Positions 1 to 8,116 of a stretch of DNA of 55,063 nt are shown piece after piece (the stretch's first letter is position 1; every line of letters begins with the position of its first letter). Source of the DNA: Roseovarius sp. (GTDB lineage: Bacteria > Pseudomonadota > Alphaproteobacteria > Rhodobacterales > Rhodobacteraceae). Made by a program: the position numbers and the translations under genes. The stretch covers positions 1-55,063 of the forward strand of contig JAPOTF010000067.1 in assembly GCA_026709325.1 (NCBI GenBank). Reading direction: 5' to 3'. Under the pieces are notes generated by a model. The model was given only the letters and a program-made list of their open reading frames with translations, searched no databases and was not told the DNA's origin.

Positions 1-42
1 TCGATCATCAAGGCTCGCCTTGCGAAGGGCGATTTTCGGCAT
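1..42 (-). CDS. possible 5' end of a gene leaving the window (GNAT-like start)
   Basis: A minus-strand ATG opens 14 codons that run off the left edge. The visible residues, MPKIALRKASLDDR, resemble the beginning of GNAT acetyltransferases, where an RxASxxD stretch is common. No clear ribosome binding site is seen, and 14 codons cannot establish a gene. If real, it is divergent from the flotillin gene and the two share about 130 bases of upstream sequence. Confidence 0.3.
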   Translation of the reverse strand, partial: MPKIALRKASLDDR

Positions 43-171
43 CGTCGCGCGGCCGTCTTCAATAAAATGGTTGACTCCCGTTTTTTAATTTCGCTTAATG
101 AAATTCGCTGGCTTTTGCGCTGTTGAAAATTGCGTTCAAAGTCCATGTGGGGTGGATAAAATCCGAGGTAT

Positions 172-1770
172 ATGATGACTTGGTTTATGACAACCGCTTC
201 AGTGGTTGTGTTGGCAATTCTGATAATCCTGTTCCTAAACAGATATTATCGCAAGGCGACGCGGGAAGTGGCTCTGGTGCGAACCGGCGCCGGCGGACAG
301 CGGGTTGTAACGGAGGGCGGGTGCATATCGCTGCCGTTTCTGCACAAGATCAGCGAGGTGAACATGAAAACCTCGCGACTGGAAATCGAACGGCTTGGAC
401 CCAGGTCAATCATTACCTCGGATCGTTTGCGCGTGGACGTGGGGGCGGAGTTCTATGTGCGCGTGGACCCCTCGCAACAGGGGGTTTCAACCGCGGCTCA
501 GGCCCTGGCGGGCAAATCGTTTCGTTCCGGAGATCTCGCGGAAACCCTGGAAGGCAAGCTTGTCGACGCGATGCTGTCGGTTGCCGCAGGCTACACAATG
601 GACGGTTTGCAGGACAACCGCAGCAAATACAGTTCCGAGGTGAGCGAGGTGCTTGCCCCGAATCTCCAGCAAAACGGGCTTCTGCTGGAAAGTGTCTCTA
701 TAACCCGGCTGGATCAAACCCCGTTTCACGCTCTGGATGAAAACAACGCATTCAACGCGCTTGGCATGAGACGGCTTAGCGAGATAATAGCCGTTAACAA
801 GAAAGAGCGCGCCGCCATTGAAGCGGATGCCGATGTCGCGGTCCGCCAGAGCCAGCTTGACGCCACAAAACGCAGACTCACAATTGAACAGGAAGAGGAG
901 GAGGCGACAATCGCCCAGCAGCGCTCTGTAGAGTCGGCGCGCGCAACCAGCATGGCCGATGTGGCCGAGGAACAGGCCAAGGCGGAAAAGCGGCGGGAGT
1001 CGGCGCGCATTGAGCGTGAAAGGGAAGTGCGGATGAATGAAATCAGCCGCGACCGCGAACTGAATCGGCAAAAACTTGAAAGCGAACTGAACATTGAAAG
1101 CGTCAGACACGACAATGCCGTGGCGCTGGCGTCCAAGAAAATCGAAGAGGCCCGGGCCGAGGTTCACGCCAACGAGGCAAAGGCGGAGGAAGTCGGCGCC
1201 CGCGAGAAAATACAAACCGCGCGCGAGGCCGCGGTCGCCGAACGTGAAAGACAGTTGGCGCTTATCCGCGCCAGGGAGCAGTCAGAAGTCGATGACATCC
1301 GCATTGCATCTGAAGCCGCCACGGTAACCTCGATGGCCAGCGCCGAGGCGGCGGCAAAATCGGAGCGGGCCGAGGCGTCCAAAAACGAGCTTCTCTCCAA
1401 AGCCGAGGGCACGGCGGCTCTCGTGGCGGCAGAGAATGCGCAAAGTGCCGATCTGATGCGACTCAAACTGGATGAAGCCCGTCTTCGCACCTTGCCGGAT
1501 GTGGTTGAAAAACTCATGAAGCCAACCGAGAAAATAGAGTCCATCCGGGTAAACCACATAACCGGTATCGGCCAGGGCGAAAGATCTGGTGGAGATCAGG
1601 TTGGCGGCAATGGCGTAAATCAGGTGGTTGATGGAGTGCTGGGCCTTGCCTTGCAGCTTCCGGCCGTAAAAAAACTGGGTGAGGAAATTGGCCTCAATAT
1701 ATCAGATGGCGTAAAGGGAGTGACCGAACCGCTAAACGGCGGTTCAAATCCGGACGGCAAGAAAAGCTGA
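172..1770 (+). CDS. flotillin / SPFH (band 7) domain protein
   Basis: The 532-residue protein has one N-terminal membrane segment (about residues 7-24), an SPFH/band 7 region (about 30-200), and a long charged heptad-rich coiled coil (about 200-440) rich in Ala, Glu and Arg. The tail is Gly-rich. This is the flotillin (YqiK/FloT-like) layout: membrane-anchored scaffolds that oligomerise through the coiled coil and organise membrane microdomains. The start at 172 follows a purine-rich ATCCGAGGTAT stretch. A start at the adjacent ATG at 175 would lose one residue. The gene lies 37 bp upstream of the amide importer genes on the same strand, so co-transcription is possible but not shown. No NfeD partner gene is visible. 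Confidence 0.85.
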   Translation: MMTWFMTTASVVVLAILIILFLNRYYRKATREVALVRTGAGGQRVVTEGGCISLPFLHKISEVNMKTSRLEIERLGPRSIITSDRLRVDVGAEFYVRVDPSQQGVSTAAQALAGKSFRSGDLAETLEGKLVDAMLSVAAGYTMDGLQDNRSKYSSEVSEVLAPNLQQNGLLLESVSITRLDQTPFHALDENNAFNALGMRRLSEIIAVNKKERAAIEADADVAVRQSQLDATKRRLTIEQEEEEATIAQQRSVESARATSMADVAEEQAKAEKRRESARIEREREVRMNEISRDRELNRQKLESELNIESVRHDNAVALASKKIEEARAEVHANEAKAEEVGAREKIQTAREAAVAERERQLALIRAREQSEVDDIRIASEAATVTSMASAEAAAKSERAEASKNELLSKAEGTAALVAAENAQSADLMRLKLDEARLRTLPDVVEKLMKPTEKIESIRVNHITGIGQGERSGGDQVGGNGVNQVVDGVLGLALQLPAVKKLGEEIGLNISDGVKGVTEPLNGGSNPDGKKS

Positions 1771-1807
1771 CGCTGGAAGTCGGCACGACAATTTAAAGGA
1801 GAAAAAA

Positions 1808-3058
1808 ATGACTATCAACAGACGGAAATTCCTGGCGGCAGGTGCAACGGCGGCGTTGGCCGCTCCATTTTACGCCCGCCTGGGTCTGGCGGATGATCCG
1901 ATCAAGTTTGTATCGATACTGGATCAAACCGGGGGGCTGGACATTTATGGGCGACCAATGGTGGAAACCACAAAGATGGCGATTGACGAGATGAATGCGG
2001 CGGGCGGTCTGCTGGGGCGCCAGATTGACCTGAAGGTCTATGATCCGCAGTCGTCAATTCAGTTCTACACGCAATATGCAACGCAGGCGGCCGCCGGCGA
2101 CAGGGCGGACACGGTGCATGCGGGCATCACCTCGGCGAGCCGGGAAGCCATACGGCCAACGCTGTTCCGCTACGAGACCCTGTATTTTTACAATGTGCAG
2201 TATGAAGGCGGGGTTTGCGACATCAACAATTTCTGCACGGGATCGACACCGGCCCAGACGGTTGAAAAGCTGGTTCCCTATTGCATGGGCAAATGGGGCA
2301 AAAAGGTATACATTATCGCCGCTGACTACAATTACGGACAGATTACCGCCCAGTGGGTGCAGAAATATGTGCGCGACAATGGTGGCGAGGCTGTTGAAAC
2401 GGAGTTCTTTCCGCTTGATGTGACCAATTTCGGGCCAACCATCAAAAAGATACAGGCGGCCAGGCCGGACATGGTCATGTCCGCTCTGGTTGGAGGCGCG
2501 CACGTGTCCTTCTACAGGCAGTATGCGGCAGCCGGAATGAACGCGAGCGTCCCGATCGCGTCAACCACTTTCGGAGTTGGAAACGAGCACAGGCTCATTT
2601 CCGCTGAAGAGGGCAATGGCATTATTTGCGCATATTCCTATTTCGAGGAGATACCAAGTGAGGCAAACATGTCGTTCGTCAAGCGCTTCAAGGATCGTCT
2701 AGGTGACGACGCGCCCGGTCTCAACGAGCTTGCGGCAAGATCCTATGAAGGCGCATACCTCTGGGCGGAAGGCGTCAAGGCCGCCGGATCCGTGGACAGA
2801 ATGCAGGTAATAGACGCGCTTAGAACCGGTATCGGCTATGACGGACCTTCAGGTCGGGTTCAGATAGAGCCGAAAACCAACCATGCCGTGCAAAATGTCT
2901 ATCTGGCCGAACTGCAGAACCAGTCGTTCAACATAATCGAGACATATGAAAATCAGCCCCCAAGCGACACGTTGCTTGTATGTGATCTCGTGGCGGATCC
3001 GACCCAGTCGACCTTCAAGTTCGAAAACGGGCTCAAGGCGGCCGGGATAGACATTTAA
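1808..3058 (+). CDS. urea/short-chain amide ABC transporter substrate-binding protein (UrtA/AmiC-type)
   Basis: This 416-residue periplasmic binding protein belongs to the Peripla_BP_5 (UrtA/FmdD/AmiC) family. The N-terminus reads NRRKFLAAGATAALAAP, a twin-arginine-type signal, so export in folded form by Tat is likely. Family features include GGLLGRQI near residue 57 and the YNVQYEGG stretch near 127-134. The start at 1808 has an excellent AAAGGAG box. It heads five consecutive transport genes. Because an amidase and an acyl-CoA ligase follow, an amide is a more likely ligand than urea itself; no urease genes are seen. The exact ligand cannot be read from sequence. Confidence 0.88.
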   Translation: MTINRRKFLAAGATAALAAPFYARLGLADDPIKFVSILDQTGGLDIYGRPMVETTKMAIDEMNAAGGLLGRQIDLKVYDPQSSIQFYTQYATQAAAGDRADTVHAGITSASREAIRPTLFRYETLYFYNVQYEGGVCDINNFCTGSTPAQTVEKLVPYCMGKWGKKVYIIAADYNYGQITAQWVQKYVRDNGGEAVETEFFPLDVTNFGPTIKKIQAARPDMVMSALVGGAHVSFYRQYAAAGMNASVPIASTTFGVGNEHRLISAEEGNGIICAYSYFEEIPSEANMSFVKRFKDRLGDDAPGLNELAARSYEGAYLWAEGVKAAGSVDRMQVIDALRTGIGYDGPSGRVQIEPKTNHAVQNVYLAELQNQSFNIIETYENQPPSDTLLVCDLVADPTQSTFKFENGLKAAGIDI

Positions 3059-3063
3059 AAGAC

Positions 3064-3087
3064 CATGGCCCGCGTGCGCGGGCCATG
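3064..3087 (+). terminator. GC-rich hairpin between binding-protein and permease genes
   Basis: A near-perfect palindrome, CATGGCCCGC-GTGC-GCGGGCCATG, starts 6 bases after the stop codon. It has no downstream T-run, so it is better read as an mRNA-stabilising or attenuating hairpin than as a full terminator. Such hairpins often let the binding protein be made in excess over the membrane subunits. Confidence 0.6.
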
Positions 3088-3113
3088 CCGAACTATTTCC
3101 GCAAGGATCCTCC

Positions 3114-3983
3114 ATGGACCTGACCCTGTCGCTTATTCTGCAGATTTTTTACGTGATTGCGAACCTGGCGCTCATCAGCCTCGGCCTGGCAATCATTTTT
3201 GGAATGATGCGGGTTATCAACCTGGCCCATGGAGAGTTCCTGATGCTGGGCGGATACACCGTGGTGGTCGCGACGAATAACGGAGTTAATCTCTGGTTCG
3301 CCATGCTTGTGCTCGCGCCCGTTGTGGTGGGCGCAATCGGGGTTGTTGTGGAGCGTCTGCTTATAAGGTGGCTTTATGGAAGAATGATAGACACCTTGCT
3401 GGCCACATGGGGATTGTCCCTGTTCTTTATAGGAATCATAACAACCATATTCGGCGCATCGACATCCACGACAATATCGCCGCCGCTTGGAGTCGTCTCC
3501 ATAGGAGAATACACATCGTCCGGCTACGAGATGCTGCTAATTGGCATCACCGCGGGGCTTCTGGTTGCGGTCTATCTGGTGCTCAAATACACGGCGCTCG
3601 GACTTGTTGCCCGAGGTACAATGCAAAATCCGGACATGGCCGCGGCTCTGGGAGTTTCCACCTCGCGAATTTACATGATCACATTCGGACTTGGCGCCGC
3701 AATATCGGGATTTGCCGGAGGTCTGCTTGCTCCGGTCACGGGTGTATTGCCAACCATAGGGGCAATTTACATCGCAAAGGCGTTCATCACCGTCATCTCC
3801 GGCGGGGCGTCAATACTTGCGGGAACGGCATCCGCCTCAATCCTGCTCGGCGGGATTAACGGGGTCGTGACATTTCTTACGGGTCCCACATTGGGCGAGG
3901 TCGCTCTGCTTGCCGCGGCGATCATCCTTTTGCGGTTCATGCCAACGGGAATAACCGGCCGGCTCTTCAGGAAGAGCCAATGA
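3114..3983 (+). CDS. branched-chain amino acid/urea-type ABC permease (LivH/UrtB-like)
   Basis: This 289-residue hydrophobic protein has about eight membrane segments and the LivH-family signature near the N-terminus (SLGLAIIFGMMRVINLAHGE). It is one half of the membrane channel, pairing with the LivM/UrtC-like product of the next gene. Its stop overlaps the next start by 4 bp (ATGA), indicating translational coupling. An AAGGATCC box precedes the start at 3114. The length is that of LivH-type permeases and lacks the long N-terminal extension of some UrtB proteins. Confidence 0.88.
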   Translation: MDLTLSLILQIFYVIANLALISLGLAIIFGMMRVINLAHGEFLMLGGYTVVVATNNGVNLWFAMLVLAPVVVGAIGVVVERLLIRWLYGRMIDTLLATWGLSLFFIGIITTIFGASTSTTISPPLGVVSIGEYTSSGYEMLLIGITAGLLVAVYLVLKYTALGLVARGTMQNPDMAAALGVSTSRIYMITFGLGAAISGFAGGLLAPVTGVLPTIGAIYIAKAFITVISGGASILAGTASASILLGGINGVVTFLTGPTLGEVALLAAAIILLRFMPTGITGRLFRKSQ

Positions 3984-5050
3984 ACGGAATGTTCGGGCAG
4001 TTCAGAGGAACTCTTTTCGCCGCGTTGCTGGCTCTGATCTTTACCATTGCGGCACCGTCAATTCTGGAGTTCTTCACGATCATCACCCTAACGCAAGTGA
4101 TTGGCCTTTCAATACTTGCGCTCAGCCTTGCGCTGATCTGGGGATATGGCGGTATACTCTGCTTCGGGCAAACGGCGTTTTTCGGACTGGGGGCGTATTC
4201 ATATGCGATCGCGGCCGTTAACATCGGCGGATCCACTGGAGCAATGTTCATTGCGGTTGCCGTGGCGGCGGCCTTTGCGGCCGTTCTTGGCTATTTCGCC
4301 TTCTACGGAAAGATTTCGGATGTCTATCTTGCAGTGATAACCTTAACGGTCTCGCTGATAATGTACTCGCTCATTCGCCGAACTTCCGGACCGGAATACA
4401 AGATTGGCGATGCGCTTCTGGGAGGATTCAATGGAACCGGCGCCCCGCCGCTGAACGTGCCTGGCAATGCGGGCGCCGTTTTGTTTCCGGAACACACCTT
4501 TTACGTGGCCATGGTCGCATTGATACTGCTTTACGTGTTTTGCGGCTGGCTCGTTAACACGCATTTCGGCAGGGTGTGCGTGTCGATTAGGGAAAACGAA
4601 ATTCGCGCCGAATTGCTGGGATACGACACGCGTGCCTATAAACTGGGAATTTTCACCGTTGGCGCCGCCGTTGCCGCGATCGGAGGAATATTTTTCTGCA
4701 TCGGCGTAACCAGGGTCACGCCCGACGTTTTCAGCCTGGGTCAGGCTTCACTGACGATAATCTGGGTTATCGTGGGCGGGCGCGGCACGCTGGCGGGGCC
4801 GGTTCTTGCCGCATTTGGCCTCTACTACCTTACCGCCTCGCTTGGAACGCAACAGGTTGTCAATACCAGTCTCGTATTGGGAATTATACTGATTGCGTTT
4901 GTGCTTCTTGCGCCCAGGGGCGTCGTTCCGGGCATTGAAAAGCTGGCAACCGCCCGCCGCGCCGGGAGGCGCAACCGGGCGAAGGAGCGCAGAATGCGTC
5001 TCCGCAAGCCCCGTGGCGGAATCTCGGAGGACAGGCATGAGACGGGGTGA
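3980..5050 (+). CDS. branched-chain amino acid/urea-type ABC permease (LivM/UrtC-like)
   Basis: The 356-residue second permease has about nine to ten membrane segments and the LivM-family core, including SLALIWGYGGILCFGQTAFFGLGAY near residues 48-73 and a conserved GGRGTLAGPVLAA stretch near 262-274. The last 35 residues are unusually basic (ARRAGRRNRAKERRMRLRK) and probably lie in the cytoplasm. It starts inside the upstream stop (ATGA) and overlaps the following ATPase by 14 bp. It forms the channel with the LivH-like subunit. Confidence 0.87.
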   Translation: MNGMFGQFRGTLFAALLALIFTIAAPSILEFFTIITLTQVIGLSILALSLALIWGYGGILCFGQTAFFGLGAYSYAIAAVNIGGSTGAMFIAVAVAAAFAAVLGYFAFYGKISDVYLAVITLTVSLIMYSLIRRTSGPEYKIGDALLGGFNGTGAPPLNVPGNAGAVLFPEHTFYVAMVALILLYVFCGWLVNTHFGRVCVSIRENEIRAELLGYDTRAYKLGIFTVGAAVAAIGGIFFCIGVTRVTPDVFSLGQASLTIIWVIVGGRGTLAGPVLAAFGLYYLTASLGTQQVVNTSLVLGIILIAFVLLAPRGVVPGIEKLATARRAGRRNRAKERRMRLRKPRGGISEDRHETG

Positions 5051-5759
5051 AGTCGTTCTTGAAACCAGAAGCCTGTCAATGCATTTCGGCGGTGTCCGGG
5101 CGGTTGACCGGGTTGATTTCCAGTTGTGGGAGAACGAGCTGAGATGTCTCATCGGACCCAACGGCGCCGGCAAATCCACTTTCTTCAAATGTCTCACGGG
5201 CCAGCTTGTTCCCACCATCGGCGATGTGGTCATACGCGACATTCATGTGGCGGGACGCGAGCCCCATGAGGTGGCGGGCCTTGGCGTGGGCATCAAGACG
5301 CAGGTGCCGAACGTGTTTGACGGTTTGACGACTCGGGAGAACATATGGCTGTCCTGCCGGCGCTGGCATGGAGCAAGGCGAACAGACGCCCTAACGTCCG
5401 AAACCATAGAGCGCCTTCAACTCGGTGAATTTCGGTCAAGACAGGTTGGAAGCCTTTCCCATGGCCAGCGGCAATGGGTGGAGCTGGGAATGGTGGTTGC
5501 CGCGCAGCCATGGCTTGTGCTCCTTGACGAACCGGCGGCGGGCATGACGCACGAGGAGACGGATCGCACGGCCGAACTCATCCGCGAAATAAATGAAGAC
5601 GCGGCAATGATCGTGGTGGAGCACGACATGAATTTCATTCGGAGGATATCAAAAAAAGTCACTCTTTTTCATGAAGGCCGCATACTTATGGAGGGCACTA
5701 TGGACGCGATCTCGAAAGATCGGCGCGCCCGGGACGTGTATCTGGGGCATCGGGCATGA
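5037..5759 (+). CDS. ABC transporter ATPase (LivG/UrtD-like)
   Basis: This 240-residue ABC ATPase contains Walker A GPNGAGKST (about residues 39-47), a signature written SHGQRQW (about 140-146), Walker B LVLLDEPAAG (about 156-165) and the H-loop VVEHDM. SHGQ in place of LSGGQ is usual in the LivG/UrtD branch. The reading frame is open upstream, but ATG 5037 is chosen because translation from it gives a standard family N-terminus and the gene then overlaps the permease stop by only 14 bp. It supplies one of two nucleotide-binding subunits. Its end overlaps the next gene by 4 bp (ATGA). Confidence 0.88.
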   Translation: MRRGEVVLETRSLSMHFGGVRAVDRVDFQLWENELRCLIGPNGAGKSTFFKCLTGQLVPTIGDVVIRDIHVAGREPHEVAGLGVGIKTQVPNVFDGLTTRENIWLSCRRWHGARRTDALTSETIERLQLGEFRSRQVGSLSHGQRQWVELGMVVAAQPWLVLLDEPAAGMTHEETDRTAELIREINEDAAMIVVEHDMNFIRRISKKVTLFHEGRILMEGTMDAISKDRRARDVYLGHRA

Positions 5760-8116
5760 CGCCGCTTCTTGAAATACGCGGTCTCTGCTCGGGCTACGGC
5801 CGGGTTCCCGTGCTGCACGGCATTGATTTCAACGTTGAAGATGGTGAAATCCTTGGAGTGCTGGGTCATAACGGCATGGGAAAGTCAACGCTTATGAAGA
5901 CGCTTATGGGACTGGTTCCGGCAACCGCGGGCGCGGTCACATACGCGGGCGTGGACGTGACGGGCATGCGTCCGGGTGAACGCGCCCGGCTTGGACTTGG
6001 GTATGTTCCGCAGGGCCGCGGCATTTTTCCAAATCTTTCCGTACTGGACAACCTGCGCATGGGAGTTGCGTCTCATGGCCTTGACGAGGAGGATGCCATC
6101 AGAAACATCCTCGTGGAATTTCCGAGAATTGAACGTCTGCTTGATCGCCATGGCGGCGCCCTGTCCGGTGGCGAACAGCAGCTTCTGGCCATTGCAAGAT
6201 GTCTGATTTCGGAACCCGACCTTGTTCTTCTTGATGAACCAACGGAAGGCATTCAGCCGTCAATTATTGACGAGATCGTCGAATTGCTCCAAAATCTCAA
6301 CAGACGCCAGGGTGTTGCCATTGTGCTCGTCGAACAGAGTCTCGATTTCATTACCGAACTCAGCGACCGGGTGATGCTGATGCAAAAGGGTCTCATAACC
6401 GGTGAAATCAAGGGATCGGAGGCCGCAAATCCCGAACTCGTAAAGGAATTCACCGGTTTTGGCGGTGGCGCCGCGACAGGCGGGGTTTTCGTCGACAAGG
6501 CCAAACCAGAGGCGAAAAGGACTCCTGCCGCCGAAAAGCCGGCAAGGCGGGAAAATCAGGTGCCGGATTCGCCGGCGCCGCTCAATGAGAGGATATCATA
6601 TATGACTGTAAAACGTCCCACTCTCTCCCAATTGAAGGAAATTGTCGCCGAGCTTGGAATGCACATGTCCGATGAAAGGGCGCGGGAGTTTCTGGATAAC
6701 ATGCGGGGATCTCTGGATGCCTATGACATTGTGGATTCAATGCCCGACTATCTTCCGCCAGTGCTCTATCCCCGAACGGCGGGATACCGTCCAGGCGACG
6801 AGGAGAATCCGCTGAACGCATGGTATGTGAAAACGGATATTCGCGGAGCGCCCCGCGGGCCGCTTCAGGGCAAAACGGTTGCTCTGAAAGACAATGTATG
6901 CCTCGCCGGCGTGCCAATGATGAACGGGTCTTCTGTGCTGAAAGGCTATACGCCGGATGTCGATGCAACCATAGTCACCAGATTGCTGGATGCCGGCGCG
7001 ACAATAACGGGCAAGGCGCATTGCGAGTACTACTGCTTTTCGGGCGGATCGCACACCAATGCCACCGGACCCGTCCACAATCCGCACAGGCGAGGATATT
7101 CCGCCGGAGGATCTTCGTCGGGATCGGCCGCTCTTGTTGCCAACGGGGATGTGGACATGGCCATTGGCGGCGATCAGGGCGGTTCCATCAGAATGCCCGC
7201 CAGCTACTGCGGAATTTACGGGATGAAGCCAACTCACGGGCTTGTTCCCTACACCGGCGTCATGCCCATCGAGTCGACAATTGATCATGCCGGTCCCATG
7301 ACCGCGACCGTTTCCGACAATGCCCTGATGCTTGAGGTGATGGCGGGAGAGGACGGTCTTGATCCAAGGCAGTATGGGGTGGAGGCCGACAGATATTCGC
7401 ATGCCGTAAACCGCGGGGTTTCGGGAATGAGGATAGGCATCGTAAAGGAAGGGTTCGGGCATCCGGAGAGCGAACCCGATGTTGACGCCAAGGTGCGCGC
7501 GGGCGCAAACCTGTTCTCCGAGATGGGAGCGACGGTGGACGAGATATCCGTCCCGTGGCATTTGAAGGGTTTGCCAATCTGGACCCCCATCGCCTCGGAA
7601 GGCGCGACCAATCAGATGATGCACGGAAATGGAATGGGTACCGGATGGGAGGGCATGTATACAACGTCGCTTCTCGATTTTCACTCCCAGTGGCGCAGCA
7701 GAGCGGATGAATTAAGCGAAACTCTCAAGATCACGATGTTTGTTGGACAATATTTTCTCAAATACCATCGTGGACACTACTACGCAAAGGCCCAGAATCT
7801 GGCGCGCCAGCTTCGCGAGGAGTACAACAAGGTTTTGGCTTCATATGATCTGCTGATAATGCCGACCACGGCAATGAAGGCAACGCCGATACCTGAAAAT
7901 TCGGATGATCTGGCCCTGTGGTGCCAGAGAGCCTTCGAGATGTTGAGAAACACCGCGCCGTTTGACGTTACGGGGCACCCCGCCATGTCAATTCCATGCG
8001 GCATGTCCGACGGGCTTCCGGTGGGACTGATGCTGGTGGGCAAGAGATACGGGGAAAGCGAAATCTACAGAGCGGCTGGAGCGTTTGAGGCCGCGGGAGA
8101 CTGGAGATCGATGTGA
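5756..8116 (+). CDS. fusion of ABC transporter ATPase (LivF/UrtE-like) and amidase
   Basis: One uninterrupted 786-codon frame encodes two full proteins. Residues 1-235 are a LivF/UrtE-type ATPase: Walker A GHNGMGKST (38-46), signature LSGGEQQ (136-142), Walker B LVLLDEP (156-162). Residues 236-282 are a Pro/Ala/Lys-rich linker. Residues 283-786 are an amidase-signature hydrolase with catalytic Lys378 (VALKDNV), the cis-Ser region GGSSSGSA (about 451-458) and nucleophile Ser477 (GGDQGGSIR). Stretches such as ENPLNAWYV, VPMMNGS and IPWHL-type segments resemble the enantioselective amidases that accompany nitrile hydratase in Rhodococcus. At the junction, ATG 6602 is preceded by GAGAGGATATCAT, a good internal ribosome site, so free amidase may also be made. 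Fusion of these two proteins is unusual; a lost stop codon or an assembly error is the alternative. Confidence 0.85.
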   Translation: MTPLLEIRGLCSGYGRVPVLHGIDFNVEDGEILGVLGHNGMGKSTLMKTLMGLVPATAGAVTYAGVDVTGMRPGERARLGLGYVPQGRGIFPNLSVLDNLRMGVASHGLDEEDAIRNILVEFPRIERLLDRHGGALSGGEQQLLAIARCLISEPDLVLLDEPTEGIQPSIIDEIVELLQNLNRRQGVAIVLVEQSLDFITELSDRVMLMQKGLITGEIKGSEAANPELVKEFTGFGGGAATGGVFVDKAKPEAKRTPAAEKPARRENQVPDSPAPLNERISYMTVKRPTLSQLKEIVAELGMHMSDERAREFLDNMRGSLDAYDIVDSMPDYLPPVLYPRTAGYRPGDEENPLNAWYVKTDIRGAPRGPLQGKTVALKDNVCLAGVPMMNGSSVLKGYTPDVDATIVTRLLDAGATITGKAHCEYYCFSGGSHTNATGPVHNPHRRGYSAGGSSSGSAALVANGDVDMAIGGDQGGSIRMPASYCGIYGMKPTHGLVPYTGVMPIESTIDHAGPMTATVSDNALMLEVMAGEDGLDPRQYGVEADRYSHAVNRGVSGMRIGIVKEGFGHPESEPDVDAKVRAGANLFSEMGATVDEISVPWHLKGLPIWTPIASEGATNQMMHGNGMGTGWEGMYTTSLLDFHSQWRSRADELSETLKITMFVGQYFLKYHRGHYYAKAQNLARQLREEYNKVLASYDLLIMPTTAMKATPIPENSDDLALWCQRAFEMLRNTAPFDVTGHPAMSIPCGMSDGLPVGLMLVGKRYGESEIYRAAGAFEAAGDWRSM
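6586..6604 (+). promoter_or_regulatory. internal ribosome binding site and ATG of the amidase moiety
   Basis: The bases TGAGAGGATATCAT followed by ATATG place a purine-rich Shine-Dalgarno-like GAGAGGA about 8-9 bases before ATG 6602, which is in frame with the amidase. It marks where a separate amidase gene would begin and would permit independent initiation despite the absence of a stop codon upstream. Confidence 0.5.

Noticed and set aside
487-1215. Long minus-strand open frame opposite the flotillin gene
   Set aside because: It is the complement of a coiled-coil coding region, with no ribosome site and no family similarity.
6737-7684. 315-codon minus-strand frame opposite the amidase
   Set aside because: Antisense to a well-supported enzyme with intact catalytic motifs; composition is that of a shadow frame.
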